Shown in pieces: positions 19,101 to 27,597 of a DNA stretch of 64,000 bases. Origin of the DNA: Saccharomyces mikatae IFO 1815 (lineage: Eukaryota > Ascomycota > Saccharomycetes > Saccharomycetales > Saccharomycetaceae); NCBI RefSeq assembly GCF_947241705.1, contig NC_079264.1, positions 248,001 through 312,000 of the forward strand. Direction: 5' to 3'. The translations under genes and the position numbers were made by a program. Position 1 is the first letter of the stretch, and each line of letters starts with the position of its first letter. The notes under the pieces were generated by a model. The model did no database searches. It saw only the letters and a list, made by a program, of their open reading frames with translations, and had not been told where the DNA came from.

Positions 19101-19616
19101 TATACAATGGCTCCAGTATTCTCATTGACTCTTGATCATGATATTGAAGAATCATTAACGAAAATATATCCAGAACTGTATAAAGAACTGACAGAAGGTA
19201 AGAGTTTATCATACAAAACATTCTTTGTTTGGGTTCTACTATCGCTGTTCCAAGGTTCTGTAATTCAGCTATTTTCTCAGACTTTTACAAGCTTATTTGA
19301 TACTGATTTCACGAGAATGGTTGCTATCAGTTTTACTGCTTTGGTTGTGAATGAATTGATCATGGTTGCCTTAGAAATTTACACATGGAATAAGACAATG
19401 TTTTTCACTGAAATTGCTACGTTATTATTTTACATCTTATCGGTCCCATTCCTCGGAGATTATTTTGATTTAGCATATATGACTACCGTCAAGTACTATG
19501 CTGAACTTTTGGTCATTTTACTCATTTCAATTTTCCCCGTTTGGATGGCAAAAGCAATTTATAGAAGGCTACATCCTCCAAGTTATGCAAAAGTGCAAGA
19601 ATTTGCCACCCCATAG
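16170..19616 (+). CDS. NEO1: P4-ATPase phospholipid flippase Neo1
   Basis: An essential type 4 P-type ATPase of Golgi and endosomes that flips phosphatidylethanolamine and phosphatidylserine to the cytosolic leaflet. Unlike other yeast P4-ATPases, Neo1 works without a Cdc50-type subunit. The product is 1,148 residues. The cytosolic N-terminal tail is Asn/Ser-rich. The actuator-domain region carries DGETDWK, the phosphorylation motif DKTGTLTQ has its Asp at 500, the nucleotide-domain KGAD motif is present, and the hinge motif GDGGNDV is followed by the C-terminal membrane segments. The start is MSNPPSFK at 16170, matching the S. cerevisiae start; an earlier in-frame GTG was rejected. It is convergent with SYG1. 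Confidence 0.97.
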   Translation: MSNPPSFKSHKQNIFNTNNNQHGKSVDSFDLHLDDSFDAALDSLQISNNPEPLSKHNTVGDRESFEMRTVDDFSNHSSDSHRKSSNIDTRPLMYDNRLSQDDNFKFTNIASSPPSSSNNIFSKALSFLKATNTKNWSKFGSPIELSDQHIEREIHPDTTPVYDRNRYVSNELSNAKYNAVTFVPTLLYEQFKFFYNLYFLVVALSQAVPALRIGYLSSYIVPLAFVLTVTMAKEAIDDIQRRRRDKESNNELYHVITRNRSIPSKDLKVGDLIKVHKGDRIPADLVLLQSSEPSGESFIKTDQLDGETDWKLRVACPLTQNLSENDLINRISITASAPEKSIHEFLGKVTYKDSTSNPLSVDNTLWANTVLASSGFCIACVIYTGRDTRQAMNTTTAKVKTGLLELEINNISKILCACVFILSILLVAFAGLHNNDWYIDIMRYLILFSTIIPVSLRVNLDLAKSVYAHQIEHDKTIPETIVRTSTIPEDLGRIEYLLSDKTGTLTQNDMQLKKIHLGTVSYTSETLDIVSDYVQSLIDSKTDSLANSKVALSTTRKDMSSRVCDMVLTLAICHNVTPTFEDDELTYQAASPDEIAIVKFTESVGLSLFKRDRHSISLLHEHSGKTLNYEILQVFPFNSDSKRMGIIVRDEQLDEYWFMQKGADTVMAKIVESNDWLEEETGNMAREGLRTLVIGRKKLNKKVYEQFQKEYKDASLSMLNRDQQMNQIIAKYLEHDLELLGLTGVEDKLQKDVKSSIELLRNAGIKIWMLTGDKVETARCVSISAKLISRGQYVHTITKVTRPEGAFNQLEYLKINKNACLLIDGESLGMFLKHYEQEFFDVVVHLPTVIACRCTPQQKADVALVIRRMTGKRVCCIGDGGNDVSMIQCADVGVGIVGKEGKQASLAADFSITQFCHLTELLLWHGRNSYKRSAKLAQFVMHRGLIIAICQAVYSICSLFEPIALYQGWLMVGYATCYTMAPVFSLTLDHDIEESLTKIYPELYKELTEGKSLSYKTFFVWVLLSLFQGSVIQLFSQTFTSLFDTDFTRMVAISFTALVVNELIMVALEIYTWNKTMFFTEIATLLFYILSVPFLGDYFDLAYMTTVKYYAELLVILLISIFPVWMAKAIYRRLHPPSYAKVQEFATP

Positions 19617-19681
19617 TTCAAAAAAAGGCGTGATTTATTTTGTCTTTTCTATGGGTTATTTTAAAAAATCTATCATATTTC

Positions 19682-19692
19682 AAAATATAAAA
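19682..19692 (-). other. ACS-like match between NEO1 and SYG1
   Basis: The minus strand reads TTTTATATTTT, an exact WTTTAYRTTTW match, in the AT-rich convergent intergenic region. Convergent intergenic positions are common for yeast origins, but single ACS matches have little predictive value. Confidence 0.2.
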
Positions 19693-19842
19693 TCTTATTT
19701 TTACATAAGATGATATAGATTATGCATAATATTATTTTGTTACATTTTTTTCTTAACTTTTTCTCTTTTTCTTTTTCTTATGCCCCTCAATCAAAGCATA
19801 CTTAACAAATTGACAAAAGTAGCACTGTGTTGTCAAATCAGA

Positions 19843-22551
19843 TCACATGATACTTTCCACTTCACTTTCACTGTCTGTCTCAGGCGACCTATCATTCACA
19901 GTATTGACTGTAGGCCTCTGGAAATCAGTGGCATGCGCCCAGGGAATGGATCTTGAGATATTCTCAAATACAGAGGACCTTCTTCTGAAGGTCCCGCGGT
20001 ATGCGGGCATGGGTTCAGCAAAGCTATGAGGATCATTGTCATGTGAAGGTGTGATAGGTATATCATTCAATGATGAGAAGGCCTTTGACCCCAAATCATT
20101 ACTGCCGATGGAATCATCATCAACCTGAGCAATTGGATAAGGTAAAGGAGCGTCGCCAGTGACTCTGAACAGGTGGACATTAGCGACGTGTTCATTTTCC
20201 ACTCTGAAGATTATCCAAACAAATCTTCTCAATACTTCCAAAGTCGCTAATATGAAAGAAGTTACAGCACTTTGTTGAATTGTTTGAGGAGCAATTGCGT
20301 ATACAATCCATTCAAATCTGATAAGAACATCCCACATCATAGCAAAGTAATAAACCAATTTCCTGCTGAATGAATAGCTACCGTTTTCCCAATTCTTTTT
20401 GCCAGCTAAATACAAATCGTCTCTTAGCAGCCAATTATAAGATGTGGTGTTGTGAAGAACGGACCAATCCATGACTAAATCCCAGGAAGAAGTGAGGAGC
20501 GAATTCAACGTGGCACAAACAACAAAGGGGGTCCTCCTTTGTTCTGAGCGGTCAGACAATCTGTAGGCACACAGTGTAGCATTATACGCTATACCCAGAG
20601 TATATTTAGCAGCGTTCAAAAGATGCGGGAACCAATCACCAGAATCAGCAAATCTTCTTAAACATTGCATAAATCTCCAATAACTTGGTAAGCAGGATAA
20701 GAAACCCATTGCTCTGGAATGTGAAGAGCCACACAAATTATTGGGAGTATGCGAATAAACACAAAAAAACATGGCAATATCGGCAATAGAATACGTTAAT
20801 GAACTAATAATATCACCCAAGAAGAAATCACCAAATTCAACGGGGAAAAAACCAGACATCATCAGTCTAATAAGGGTCACTACCAGCCATTTTCTAGTGT
20901 GCACGACTTTGTCCCAATATGGGATCAGACCAGAGGGGCACAAGAATAAGAAAGTCACAATACCAATGTAAAAGAACCCCAAGGGTGTAAGTTTTTCCAA
21001 AGCAAAACTCAACATTGAACAGACGGCACAAGGTACGATGAAAAAAGTTAAAAAGTACAATTTGAGTGGAATTTTGCTTGTGGCAAAATCGTTGTTGAAG
21101 AATTGCGTACCATTCTTGGATTGAATTTCACCCAGCATAATAAATCTATAATTAATTCCGGTTCTATGCCAAATAAAACAAGCAACAAGGAAAAGGAACG
21201 CGATCAGCAAAACCATGTACCAGCCACCCCACAATGGGAACAGAATCTTGTGCGTAAATGAAGTTTCTTCAGAGCTGATAGCCAAATATAAAGTGTAAGT
21301 AATCAAAGTCATTGACACACCTATGCCCAACCCGACAACAAGCATCTGCCCAATCGATCTATTGTTTCTATGAACCATCTGTTCGGAGATGGAGTATTGA
21401 ATGGTCAACCTTTTCAACTTGTGGGTATTGTGTTTTCTGTCCTTGGGTGTATTGGTCAACGTGGTGGTGAACCACTCAGTGATCTGCGTTTCCAACCAAG
21501 TGATTGGTTCTTTGTCTCTTTGAGCCGAGGAGAGGTCAGCAGTGGGTGCCGGTTGCGAACTAGTTATTAGCTGCATCTTTTGTGCAACCAGTTGCACGTT
21601 GGCATCCGCGTGCTTGAAAAGAGTGTAGTGGGTCCTAGCATACGACATGAACGTGGTCAACTCTCTGGTGTGGCACGTCTTGTCAAACTTCTTGACCATT
21701 TTGCGGAACCCGGTGACGTTAATGTCCCGGAACGACTTGACCAGCTGCAAATACAAATAGTACTCAATTATAGCGTTGCTTAGCAAGTTCTGAGCCTGCG
21801 TGGTCGTCATCGTGTCCAAAAACGATGCGCCAAAGGCAAAAGTTTCGCGGCCCCTCGCAGACGCATCTTGCTTCAGGTCGTGCAACAGCGAAAACCCTCG
21901 CTTGGGCCACGATGGCAGCAACCTGTTGTCCTTGAGCACTTTCTTACAATACGCCAGCAGCGATAAACGGGGCTTGTTGGCCTCTTTAACGCAGGGCATC
22001 GACCCGTACACAACAGACCGGCTATCGCTGTCGATACTGTTCGTCCTGGAGTCAGAACGACCAGCAACGCCTGCCGTGTACAGACTTGTCGACATGTCGA
22101 CATGCGAACTGGACCGGATCAAATTATCCCTTTCGTAGTTTTTCTGCATCAAGTAGTAGCGCAGCTGCGACTCCAAAACATCAAACTTCTTGTCACACTC
22201 CTTTAGCAGCCAAAGATAAAACTCGTTGCACTTGCTCAACTGGAACCTGATCAACCAGTCCTCGATGAAGTCAGCAACAAACTCTCTCTGCAGGGCAGAG
22301 TAGTCCTTCTTAAAGGCAGGTCCAGACCGATAATCTCCACCACTGCGGTTATTAGCGCTCTCCCTCTGCCGAAATCCACTCCCCTGTGCCGCCATACCGG
22401 GCATCCAGCTCCGATAGGAGCTGTATTCCTCCTCTTCGGCCACCAACTTGTCCTTATAGCGGCGAAGCTTCTTCTTGCCGACCTTGTAATCGATATACTT
22501 GTCCCTCCATTCCGGGATCGCAGACTCGGTTAGATGGTCAGCAAACTTCAT
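19843..22551 (-). CDS. SYG1: SPX/EXS membrane protein Syg1
   Basis: A plasma membrane protein of the Syg1/XPR1 family, found as a suppressor of G-alpha (gpa1) loss in the pheromone pathway; XPR1 relatives export phosphate. The 902-residue product matches the S. cerevisiae length. The N-terminal SPX domain (about 1-330) begins MKFADHLTESAIPEWRDKYI and carries the KKLRRYK inositol-polyphosphate-type basic patch. Several membrane segments lie between about 375 and 560. The EXS domain (about 580-790) includes RFADSGDW and WDLVMDWS. The C-terminal tail is acidic. The 5' half of the gene is visibly G+C-richer than the 3' half. Confidence 0.96.
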   Translation of the reverse strand: MKFADHLTESAIPEWRDKYIDYKVGKKKLRRYKDKLVAEEEEYSSYRSWMPGMAAQGSGFRQRESANNRSGGDYRSGPAFKKDYSALQREFVADFIEDWLIRFQLSKCNEFYLWLLKECDKKFDVLESQLRYYLMQKNYERDNLIRSSSHVDMSTSLYTAGVAGRSDSRTNSIDSDSRSVVYGSMPCVKEANKPRLSLLAYCKKVLKDNRLLPSWPKRGFSLLHDLKQDASARGRETFAFGASFLDTMTTTQAQNLLSNAIIEYYLYLQLVKSFRDINVTGFRKMVKKFDKTCHTRELTTFMSYARTHYTLFKHADANVQLVAQKMQLITSSQPAPTADLSSAQRDKEPITWLETQITEWFTTTLTNTPKDRKHNTHKLKRLTIQYSISEQMVHRNNRSIGQMLVVGLGIGVSMTLITYTLYLAISSEETSFTHKILFPLWGGWYMVLLIAFLFLVACFIWHRTGINYRFIMLGEIQSKNGTQFFNNDFATSKIPLKLYFLTFFIVPCAVCSMLSFALEKLTPLGFFYIGIVTFLFLCPSGLIPYWDKVVHTRKWLVVTLIRLMMSGFFPVEFGDFFLGDIISSLTYSIADIAMFFCVYSHTPNNLCGSSHSRAMGFLSCLPSYWRFMQCLRRFADSGDWFPHLLNAAKYTLGIAYNATLCAYRLSDRSEQRRTPFVVCATLNSLLTSSWDLVMDWSVLHNTTSYNWLLRDDLYLAGKKNWENGSYSFSRKLVYYFAMMWDVLIRFEWIVYAIAPQTIQQSAVTSFILATLEVLRRFVWIIFRVENEHVANVHLFRVTGDAPLPYPIAQVDDDSIGSNDLGSKAFSSLNDIPITPSHDNDPHSFAEPMPAYRGTFRRRSSVFENISRSIPWAHATDFQRPTVNTVNDRSPETDSESEVESIM

Positions 22552-23354
22552 CTAGTACCGTGCTATGATGTAGCCCTTCCATTGCTGCCAACTGAACTAC
22601 AAAAAAAAAACTTTTCAAGAACCAACCCAAACAAAGCAAAACAGAAAAACAAAAGATAAAACCCTCCTCTTGTACATGCAAAGTCACAAACAGTTGCAAA
22701 ACCATGCGATGATGTTCTTGGAACTTGCGTCAAATAAAACCGCATCCCGTTCCACGTGATAAACGGCCCTCAAAACCACCTCTGGAAATGCCTCACACCC
22801 ACACCGATGCCTTTCCGACTCAATGACTACTAGCACATTGGCAGCCGCAACGGCTGGCCCAACAGCATGCAGTAGAAGAGGATGGTGATGATGTTTGAAC
22901 AATGGCTGCAGCGATAAATAACTACGGGGTGCGGAGATAGATCTAGCAAGATCACGGCAGGCGTGTGGCATGACAGCCCAAGGGCATTGCGTTGGACGGG
23001 TGAGAAGCCATAGTACGCACTCCAACATCGTTGCCACGATGTTGGTCTTGTGTACTATGGCCCTATATATGTGCTTATGTTGTGTGTGTGTGTGTTTTAT
23101 AATGTGGGCGTTTTACGTTGCATTTATGCTTTGCACGTGATCTGGGAGCCACAGTTTGCGCGGAGAGATTTCATTTTTTTTTCAACAGTGCCGGAAGAAG
23201 CAACCTTGCGGTTTGTATCGTGTGTAAGAGAGAAGACTGGAGGTGGGAAAATGTAGAAAAGAGGCTTTAGGAGTGGTCAAGGGAGGGAGAGAGAGTGTGT
23301 TTTGCTTGGTGGTTTATAAAGGAGGAGGGAATAAGGAGACAGATACAACGTATA
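22552..23354. other. SYG1/MET30 divergent promoter region
   Basis: An 800-bp divergent region. It has a CACGTG at 22753-22758 and a second CACGTG beside a Met31/32 site at 23134-23157 (listed separately). A TG repeat (TGTGTGTGTGTG) lies at about 23079-23092. Short frames here match nothing. Confidence 0.6.
23134..23157. promoter_or_regulatory. Cbf1-Met31/32 composite site upstream of MET30
   Basis: CACGTG (23134-23139) is the Cbf1 E-box. Nine bases further on, CCACAGTTT (23149-23157) is the exact complement of AAACTGTGG, the Met31/Met32 site. This pairing recruits the activator Met4 at sulfur-assimilation genes. It lies about 200 bp before the MET30 ATG. Met30 is the ubiquitin ligase subunit that restrains Met4, so the arrangement gives a negative feedback loop. 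That MET30 is Met4-dependent is established in S. cerevisiae; the site assignment here is from sequence. Confidence 0.75.
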
Positions 23355-25247
23355 ATGCGTTTCGAGGACGAGAGCGAGGACAACGAGGACGTTGAGAAAA
23401 AGAAGAGTTATAACAGTAGTGAAATGACAGACACGGCGATGATGCCACCTTTGAAGAGACTGCTTATTACAGGCAACAGTGAGGACTTACCACAGAGATC
23501 ATCGGGCAAGAAGAAGATGGCGAGGGCGACAAGGTCGCCCTCGTCGTCACCCCATTTAGCGACGAATGACAGCGGCAGCAGGGTGCAGCCATTACCAGAA
23601 TATAACTTCACCAAGTTCTGCTACCGGCACAACCCAGATATCCAGTTCTCACCTACTCACACAGCGTGCTACAAGCAGGATCTGAATCGAACGCAAGAGA
23701 TCAACGCCAATATCGCGAAGCTGCCCCTGCAGGAGCAATCAGACATCCACCATATTATCTCGAAATACAGTAATTCGAACGACAAGATACGGAAGCTGAT
23801 CCTGGACGGGATCCTGGCAACAAGCTGCTTTCCGCAGCTTTCGTACATCTCGTCACACGTTACACACATGATCAAGATCGACTTCATCAGCATTCTGCCG
23901 CAGGAGCTGTCGCTGAAGATATTGAGCTACCTGGACTGCCAGTCGCTCTGCAACGCTACCAGGGTATGCCGCAAATGGCAGAAGCTCGCGGATGACGATA
24001 GGGTGTGGTACCACATGTGCGAGCAGCACATCGATAGAAAATGCCCCAACTGTGGGTGGGGGCTGCCTCTTTTGCACATGAAACGTGCCCGGATACAGCA
24101 GAGCAAGGGCAGTACAGATGTCCAGGCGCAAGGTACGCGGCCTTGGAAAGTGATCTACAGAGAACGGTTCAAAGTGGAGTCGAACTGGAGGAAGGGTCAC
24201 TGCAGGATTCAGGAATTCAAGGGCCACATGGATGGCGTACTGACACTCCAGTTCAACTACAGGCTTTTATTTACGGGCTCGTACGACTCGACCATAGGAA
24301 TATGGGACCTGTTCACGGGCAAGCTGATACGAAGGCTCAGCGGTCACTCCGACGGCGTCAAGACGTTGTATTTCGACGACAGGAAGCTGATCACGGGCTC
24401 TCTGGATAGAACCATCCGTGTATGGAACTACATAACGGGTGAATGCATCTCGACGTATCGGGGTCATTCCGATAGCGTTCTGAGCGTGGACTCGTACCAA
24501 AAGGTCATTGTTTCAGGTAGTGCTGACAAGACAGTCAAAGTATGGCACGTGGAGTCAAGAACGTGCTACACTTTAAGAGGCCACACAGAATGGGTTAACT
24601 GCGTCAAGTTGCATCCGAAAAGTTTTTCGTGTTTTAGTTGCAGTGATGACACCACAATACGAATGTGGGACATCAGGACCAATTCGTGTCTAAAGGTATT
24701 CAAAGGCCATGTGGGGCAAGTGCAAAAGGTTGTACCGCTGACCATAAAGGATACAGAGAACTTAGCCACCGACAACACTTCTGATGGCAGCACCCTGCAG
24801 GACGACTCGGCAATGGCCGATGGTGTAAATGAATCTGAAACGCCATCCGATGAGCAAGAGATCGCCCTAGATGAAACCATACCTTATCCAACACATCTGC
24901 TCTCCTGTGGACTAGACAACACAATCAAACTGTGGGACGTTAAAACAGGCAAGTGCATAAGAACACAGTTTGGGCACGTGGAAGGTGTTTGGGATATCGC
25001 CGCTGACAACTTCAGAATAATCAGTGGATCTCACGACGGAAGCATCAAAGTCTGGGACTTGCAAAGTGGGAGGTGTATGCACACGTTCAACGGACGCAGG
25101 CTACAAAGAGACACTCAACCCACGCAAACACAATCCCTGGGCGATAAAGTTGCCCCCATCGCATGTGTTTGTATTGGCGATTCGGAATGCTTCAGCGGTG
25201 ATGAGTTTGGATGTGTAAAAATGTACAAGTTCGATCTCAGCGACTAG
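23355..25247 (+). CDS. MET30: SCF ubiquitin ligase F-box protein Met30
   Basis: The substrate receptor of SCF-Met30, which ubiquitinates Met4 (sulfur metabolism) and other targets and is needed for cell-cycle progression and the cadmium response. The product is 630 residues. A low-complexity acidic N terminus is followed by a conserved block before the F-box. The F-box spans about 180-225 (ILPQELSLKILSYL start) and binds Skp1. WD40 repeats run from about 290 to the end, showing repeated GH...W.D units; an acidic insert near 480-510 separates two of them. The start used is the ATG at 23355. The codon aligned to the longer S. cerevisiae start (by memory) reads ATA here. Its 5' half is G+C-rich. 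Confidence 0.95.
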   Translation: MRFEDESEDNEDVEKKKSYNSSEMTDTAMMPPLKRLLITGNSEDLPQRSSGKKKMARATRSPSSSPHLATNDSGSRVQPLPEYNFTKFCYRHNPDIQFSPTHTACYKQDLNRTQEINANIAKLPLQEQSDIHHIISKYSNSNDKIRKLILDGILATSCFPQLSYISSHVTHMIKIDFISILPQELSLKILSYLDCQSLCNATRVCRKWQKLADDDRVWYHMCEQHIDRKCPNCGWGLPLLHMKRARIQQSKGSTDVQAQGTRPWKVIYRERFKVESNWRKGHCRIQEFKGHMDGVLTLQFNYRLLFTGSYDSTIGIWDLFTGKLIRRLSGHSDGVKTLYFDDRKLITGSLDRTIRVWNYITGECISTYRGHSDSVLSVDSYQKVIVSGSADKTVKVWHVESRTCYTLRGHTEWVNCVKLHPKSFSCFSCSDDTTIRMWDIRTNSCLKVFKGHVGQVQKVVPLTIKDTENLATDNTSDGSTLQDDSAMADGVNESETPSDEQEIALDETIPYPTHLLSCGLDNTIKLWDVKTGKCIRTQFGHVEGVWDIAADNFRIISGSHDGSIKVWDLQSGRCMHTFNGRRLQRDTQPTQTQSLGDKVAPIACVCIGDSECFSGDEFGCVKMYKFDLSD

Positions 25248-25840
25248 AACATAAGGCCTAATATAATACCTCAAATATATATAACAAAAATACATAATAG
25301 CATTCCGCATATTTCTAATTCTCAGAAAATAAAAACAGTAAAAACTAATGCAGGCGAAGGACAACGGTAGCGTATTGTCCTCTTCCATCTTCGAAATATT
25401 ATCCTCTTTCCTTTTCGTTTGATAAAACTCTTGTCCATCAACTGCTATTGCTCCTCCCCCCCCCCCCCCCCCCCCCACGGAACCCTTTCCACGCAAAGGG
25501 GATGTCAGGGGGGACAGCGATAAAGCTTATATGAAGATGGCGATGATGAAGAAGGCGTAGGCATAAAGATGTCGTAAAAGATCCGTAATCTGCAATATTA
25601 TACCCTTAACATAGTGCAATCAAATTTTAAAGGGCGAAAGCACCTTATAATATAAACGCGGCCGGTCATTGTATATAAGAGCGATTACATAATAGATTGG
25701 TTATCGATTCCTTAATCCGTAAAAGATAAAACATAGATAAAAATAAACAGGAGCTCAACAGTTAAGGTACCGGTTTTGGTTGTACCTTCTTAATTAAGAA
25801 TAAAAAACATATAGCTAGCTAGTATTATTGCTTTATCCGT
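25248..25840. other. MET30-PIG2 intergenic region
   Basis: About 590 bp. The left end has TATATA-rich termination-type sequence (25258-25295). The middle holds a 21-base C tract (listed separately). The right part, near 25640-25700, carries a CGCGGCCGG patch and AT-rich promoter DNA for PIG2. No gene is seen. Confidence 0.55.
25456..25476 (+). repeat. Homopolymer C21 tract
   Basis: Twenty-one consecutive C residues (G on the minus strand), preceded by CTCCT. Poly(C/G) runs of this size are rare in yeast genomes, where A/T runs dominate. The exact length is uncertain because sequencing and assembly often miscount such runs. Confidence 0.85.
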
Positions 25841-27457
25841 ATGGCTACCACCACGCAACCACAAAGTATACTGATGGATGAACCTTTGAATCTTCCTAAC
25901 AACAGCACCCACGATAATAAGTATGGAAACGTAAATGCGAACATAAGAACTTCTACTGGAATGGGCATGCACATGCACCCTGTCAGACTGAATTCTCTGG
26001 AATTTTTGCACATGCCCCGAAGGCTCTCTAATGTCAAACTGCACAGATTACCTCAGGACGAGTTGCAGAGAAACACGAACATGAACAAAGGAATGTCTTT
26101 CAATGGACAGCAGGTTCATGCACATCATCCCTTTGTGCTTCCAGGCATGGACTCCAGTGCCAATAATAAGAACGTTATTAAAATAGGAGAGGAAGAAGAC
26201 GAAATATCTCCCCTGTCACATGATAATTTTCAGTATGAATCTGAAGAGAATGCTAAACCTTCACCTCCCATCTATAAGAAATCTGGGGAACTAGTGAAGA
26301 GTTCATTAAAAAGAAGATCCAAGTCTTTGCCTATCACTCCCAAGTCTATATTCAACAAAACCGGTGCTAAGGGAAAGCATATCAATTTGGATCATGTGGA
26401 CACGAGACTGTTGCAAAGAAGTAAGAGTGTGCATTTCGACCGTATTCTACCAATAAAACTGTTTCATGAAAACGAAAAACCTATAGATGTCAGCAAACAA
26501 ATGATTCAAAAAGATGTTCTAAATTTCAAACATAAGCCTTTGACGAGATTGAGTTGTTTCAATGGTGACGATAATAGTGTGCCCATTGAAGATTTACTTT
26601 CCGAAGACAACCAGAAGGATTATGAAGAAACATGGCTACAAAACCCAAAGGGTGTATTTTTATTTGGTGCCAATGCCAATAATCAAAAGAATGAAAAGAA
26701 GAAGTTCAAATTAAGTGACGATGATAGTGATATTGATAGCGACAATGACGGTGACAACACTATTAACCGTTTAGTTAGACAGCAAGACAAAGACCAGGCT
26801 CACCTCACACACGGGTTAAAGAATTTGTTAATAAATGATGATGACGCATATTCAGAATCAAGAAGAAATTCGGCTAAACCAGAAGACAACTTATTTTATG
26901 GGAACTCCAAAAAGGCTGTTGGCCTTTACAATAAGAACTTCCCAATATTAAGTGACAGAAATCGTAAGAGTTTAAAGCTGAACATATTTTTAAGTCTCTC
27001 ACATGGGAGGCCCGTTTTCTTACAAGAAATTACTTTACGAACAGGCTTTTCTAACGCGGCTATAATCGGGAAAGTCTTTGTGAAAAACATATATTTTGAT
27101 AAAAAGATCATCATAAAATATACATGGGATGCATGGAGAACGTTCCATGAGTCTGAATGTGTTTATTTTTCTAACGCTAATGGCATCTTGCCGGGAAGTA
27201 ATATGGATATTTTCAAATTCTCCATTGATGACGTACATAATCCAAATGATGAAGATAGCAATATATCGCAATTAGAGTTCTGTATTCAATACTTAACTTG
27301 GAGCGTTGATCGTTCTAGGAAGGAATATTGGGATAATAACAATTCATTAAATTATAAAATTGATGTGGTGACCAACGAAACGAGGCTGGGGCCTACGACA
27401 GATGTTAATGATACTTACGAAATGAAACATAGTCTTTTCAGAAATCCATTTCATTAA
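25841..27457 (+). CDS. PIG2: Protein phosphatase 1 glycogen-targeting subunit Pig2
   Basis: A putative type 1 phosphatase (Glc7) targeting subunit acting on glycogen synthase, paralogous to Gip2. The 538-residue product has the same length as S. cerevisiae Pig2. An RVxF-like Glc7-docking motif, KSVHFD, lies near residues 195-200. A CBM21 carbohydrate-binding module lies at the C terminus, about 385-520, with conserved aromatic and Asn residues and the pattern VFVKNIYFDKKIIIKYTWD. The N-terminal half is disordered, rich in Met, His and Asn. It is convergent with AGE2. Confidence 0.95.
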   Translation: MATTTQPQSILMDEPLNLPNNSTHDNKYGNVNANIRTSTGMGMHMHPVRLNSLEFLHMPRRLSNVKLHRLPQDELQRNTNMNKGMSFNGQQVHAHHPFVLPGMDSSANNKNVIKIGEEEDEISPLSHDNFQYESEENAKPSPPIYKKSGELVKSSLKRRSKSLPITPKSIFNKTGAKGKHINLDHVDTRLLQRSKSVHFDRILPIKLFHENEKPIDVSKQMIQKDVLNFKHKPLTRLSCFNGDDNSVPIEDLLSEDNQKDYEETWLQNPKGVFLFGANANNQKNEKKKFKLSDDDSDIDSDNDGDNTINRLVRQQDKDQAHLTHGLKNLLINDDDAYSESRRNSAKPEDNLFYGNSKKAVGLYNKNFPILSDRNRKSLKLNIFLSLSHGRPVFLQEITLRTGFSNAAIIGKVFVKNIYFDKKIIIKYTWDAWRTFHESECVYFSNANGILPGSNMDIFKFSIDDVHNPNDEDSNISQLEFCIQYLTWSVDRSRKEYWDNNNSLNYKIDVVTNETRLGPTTDVNDTYEMKHSLFRNPFH

Positions 27458-27597
27458 GAAAATAATAATTAATAACAATAATATTTCACAAATATGAAAA
27501 AAATTCAAGTAGAGTACGTATTTCTTTTTTTGTTTGAAAGTCACTTTCTTTATATAAAATTATATACTGGGATGGTGATGTTCTTTTGTTCTTTTTA

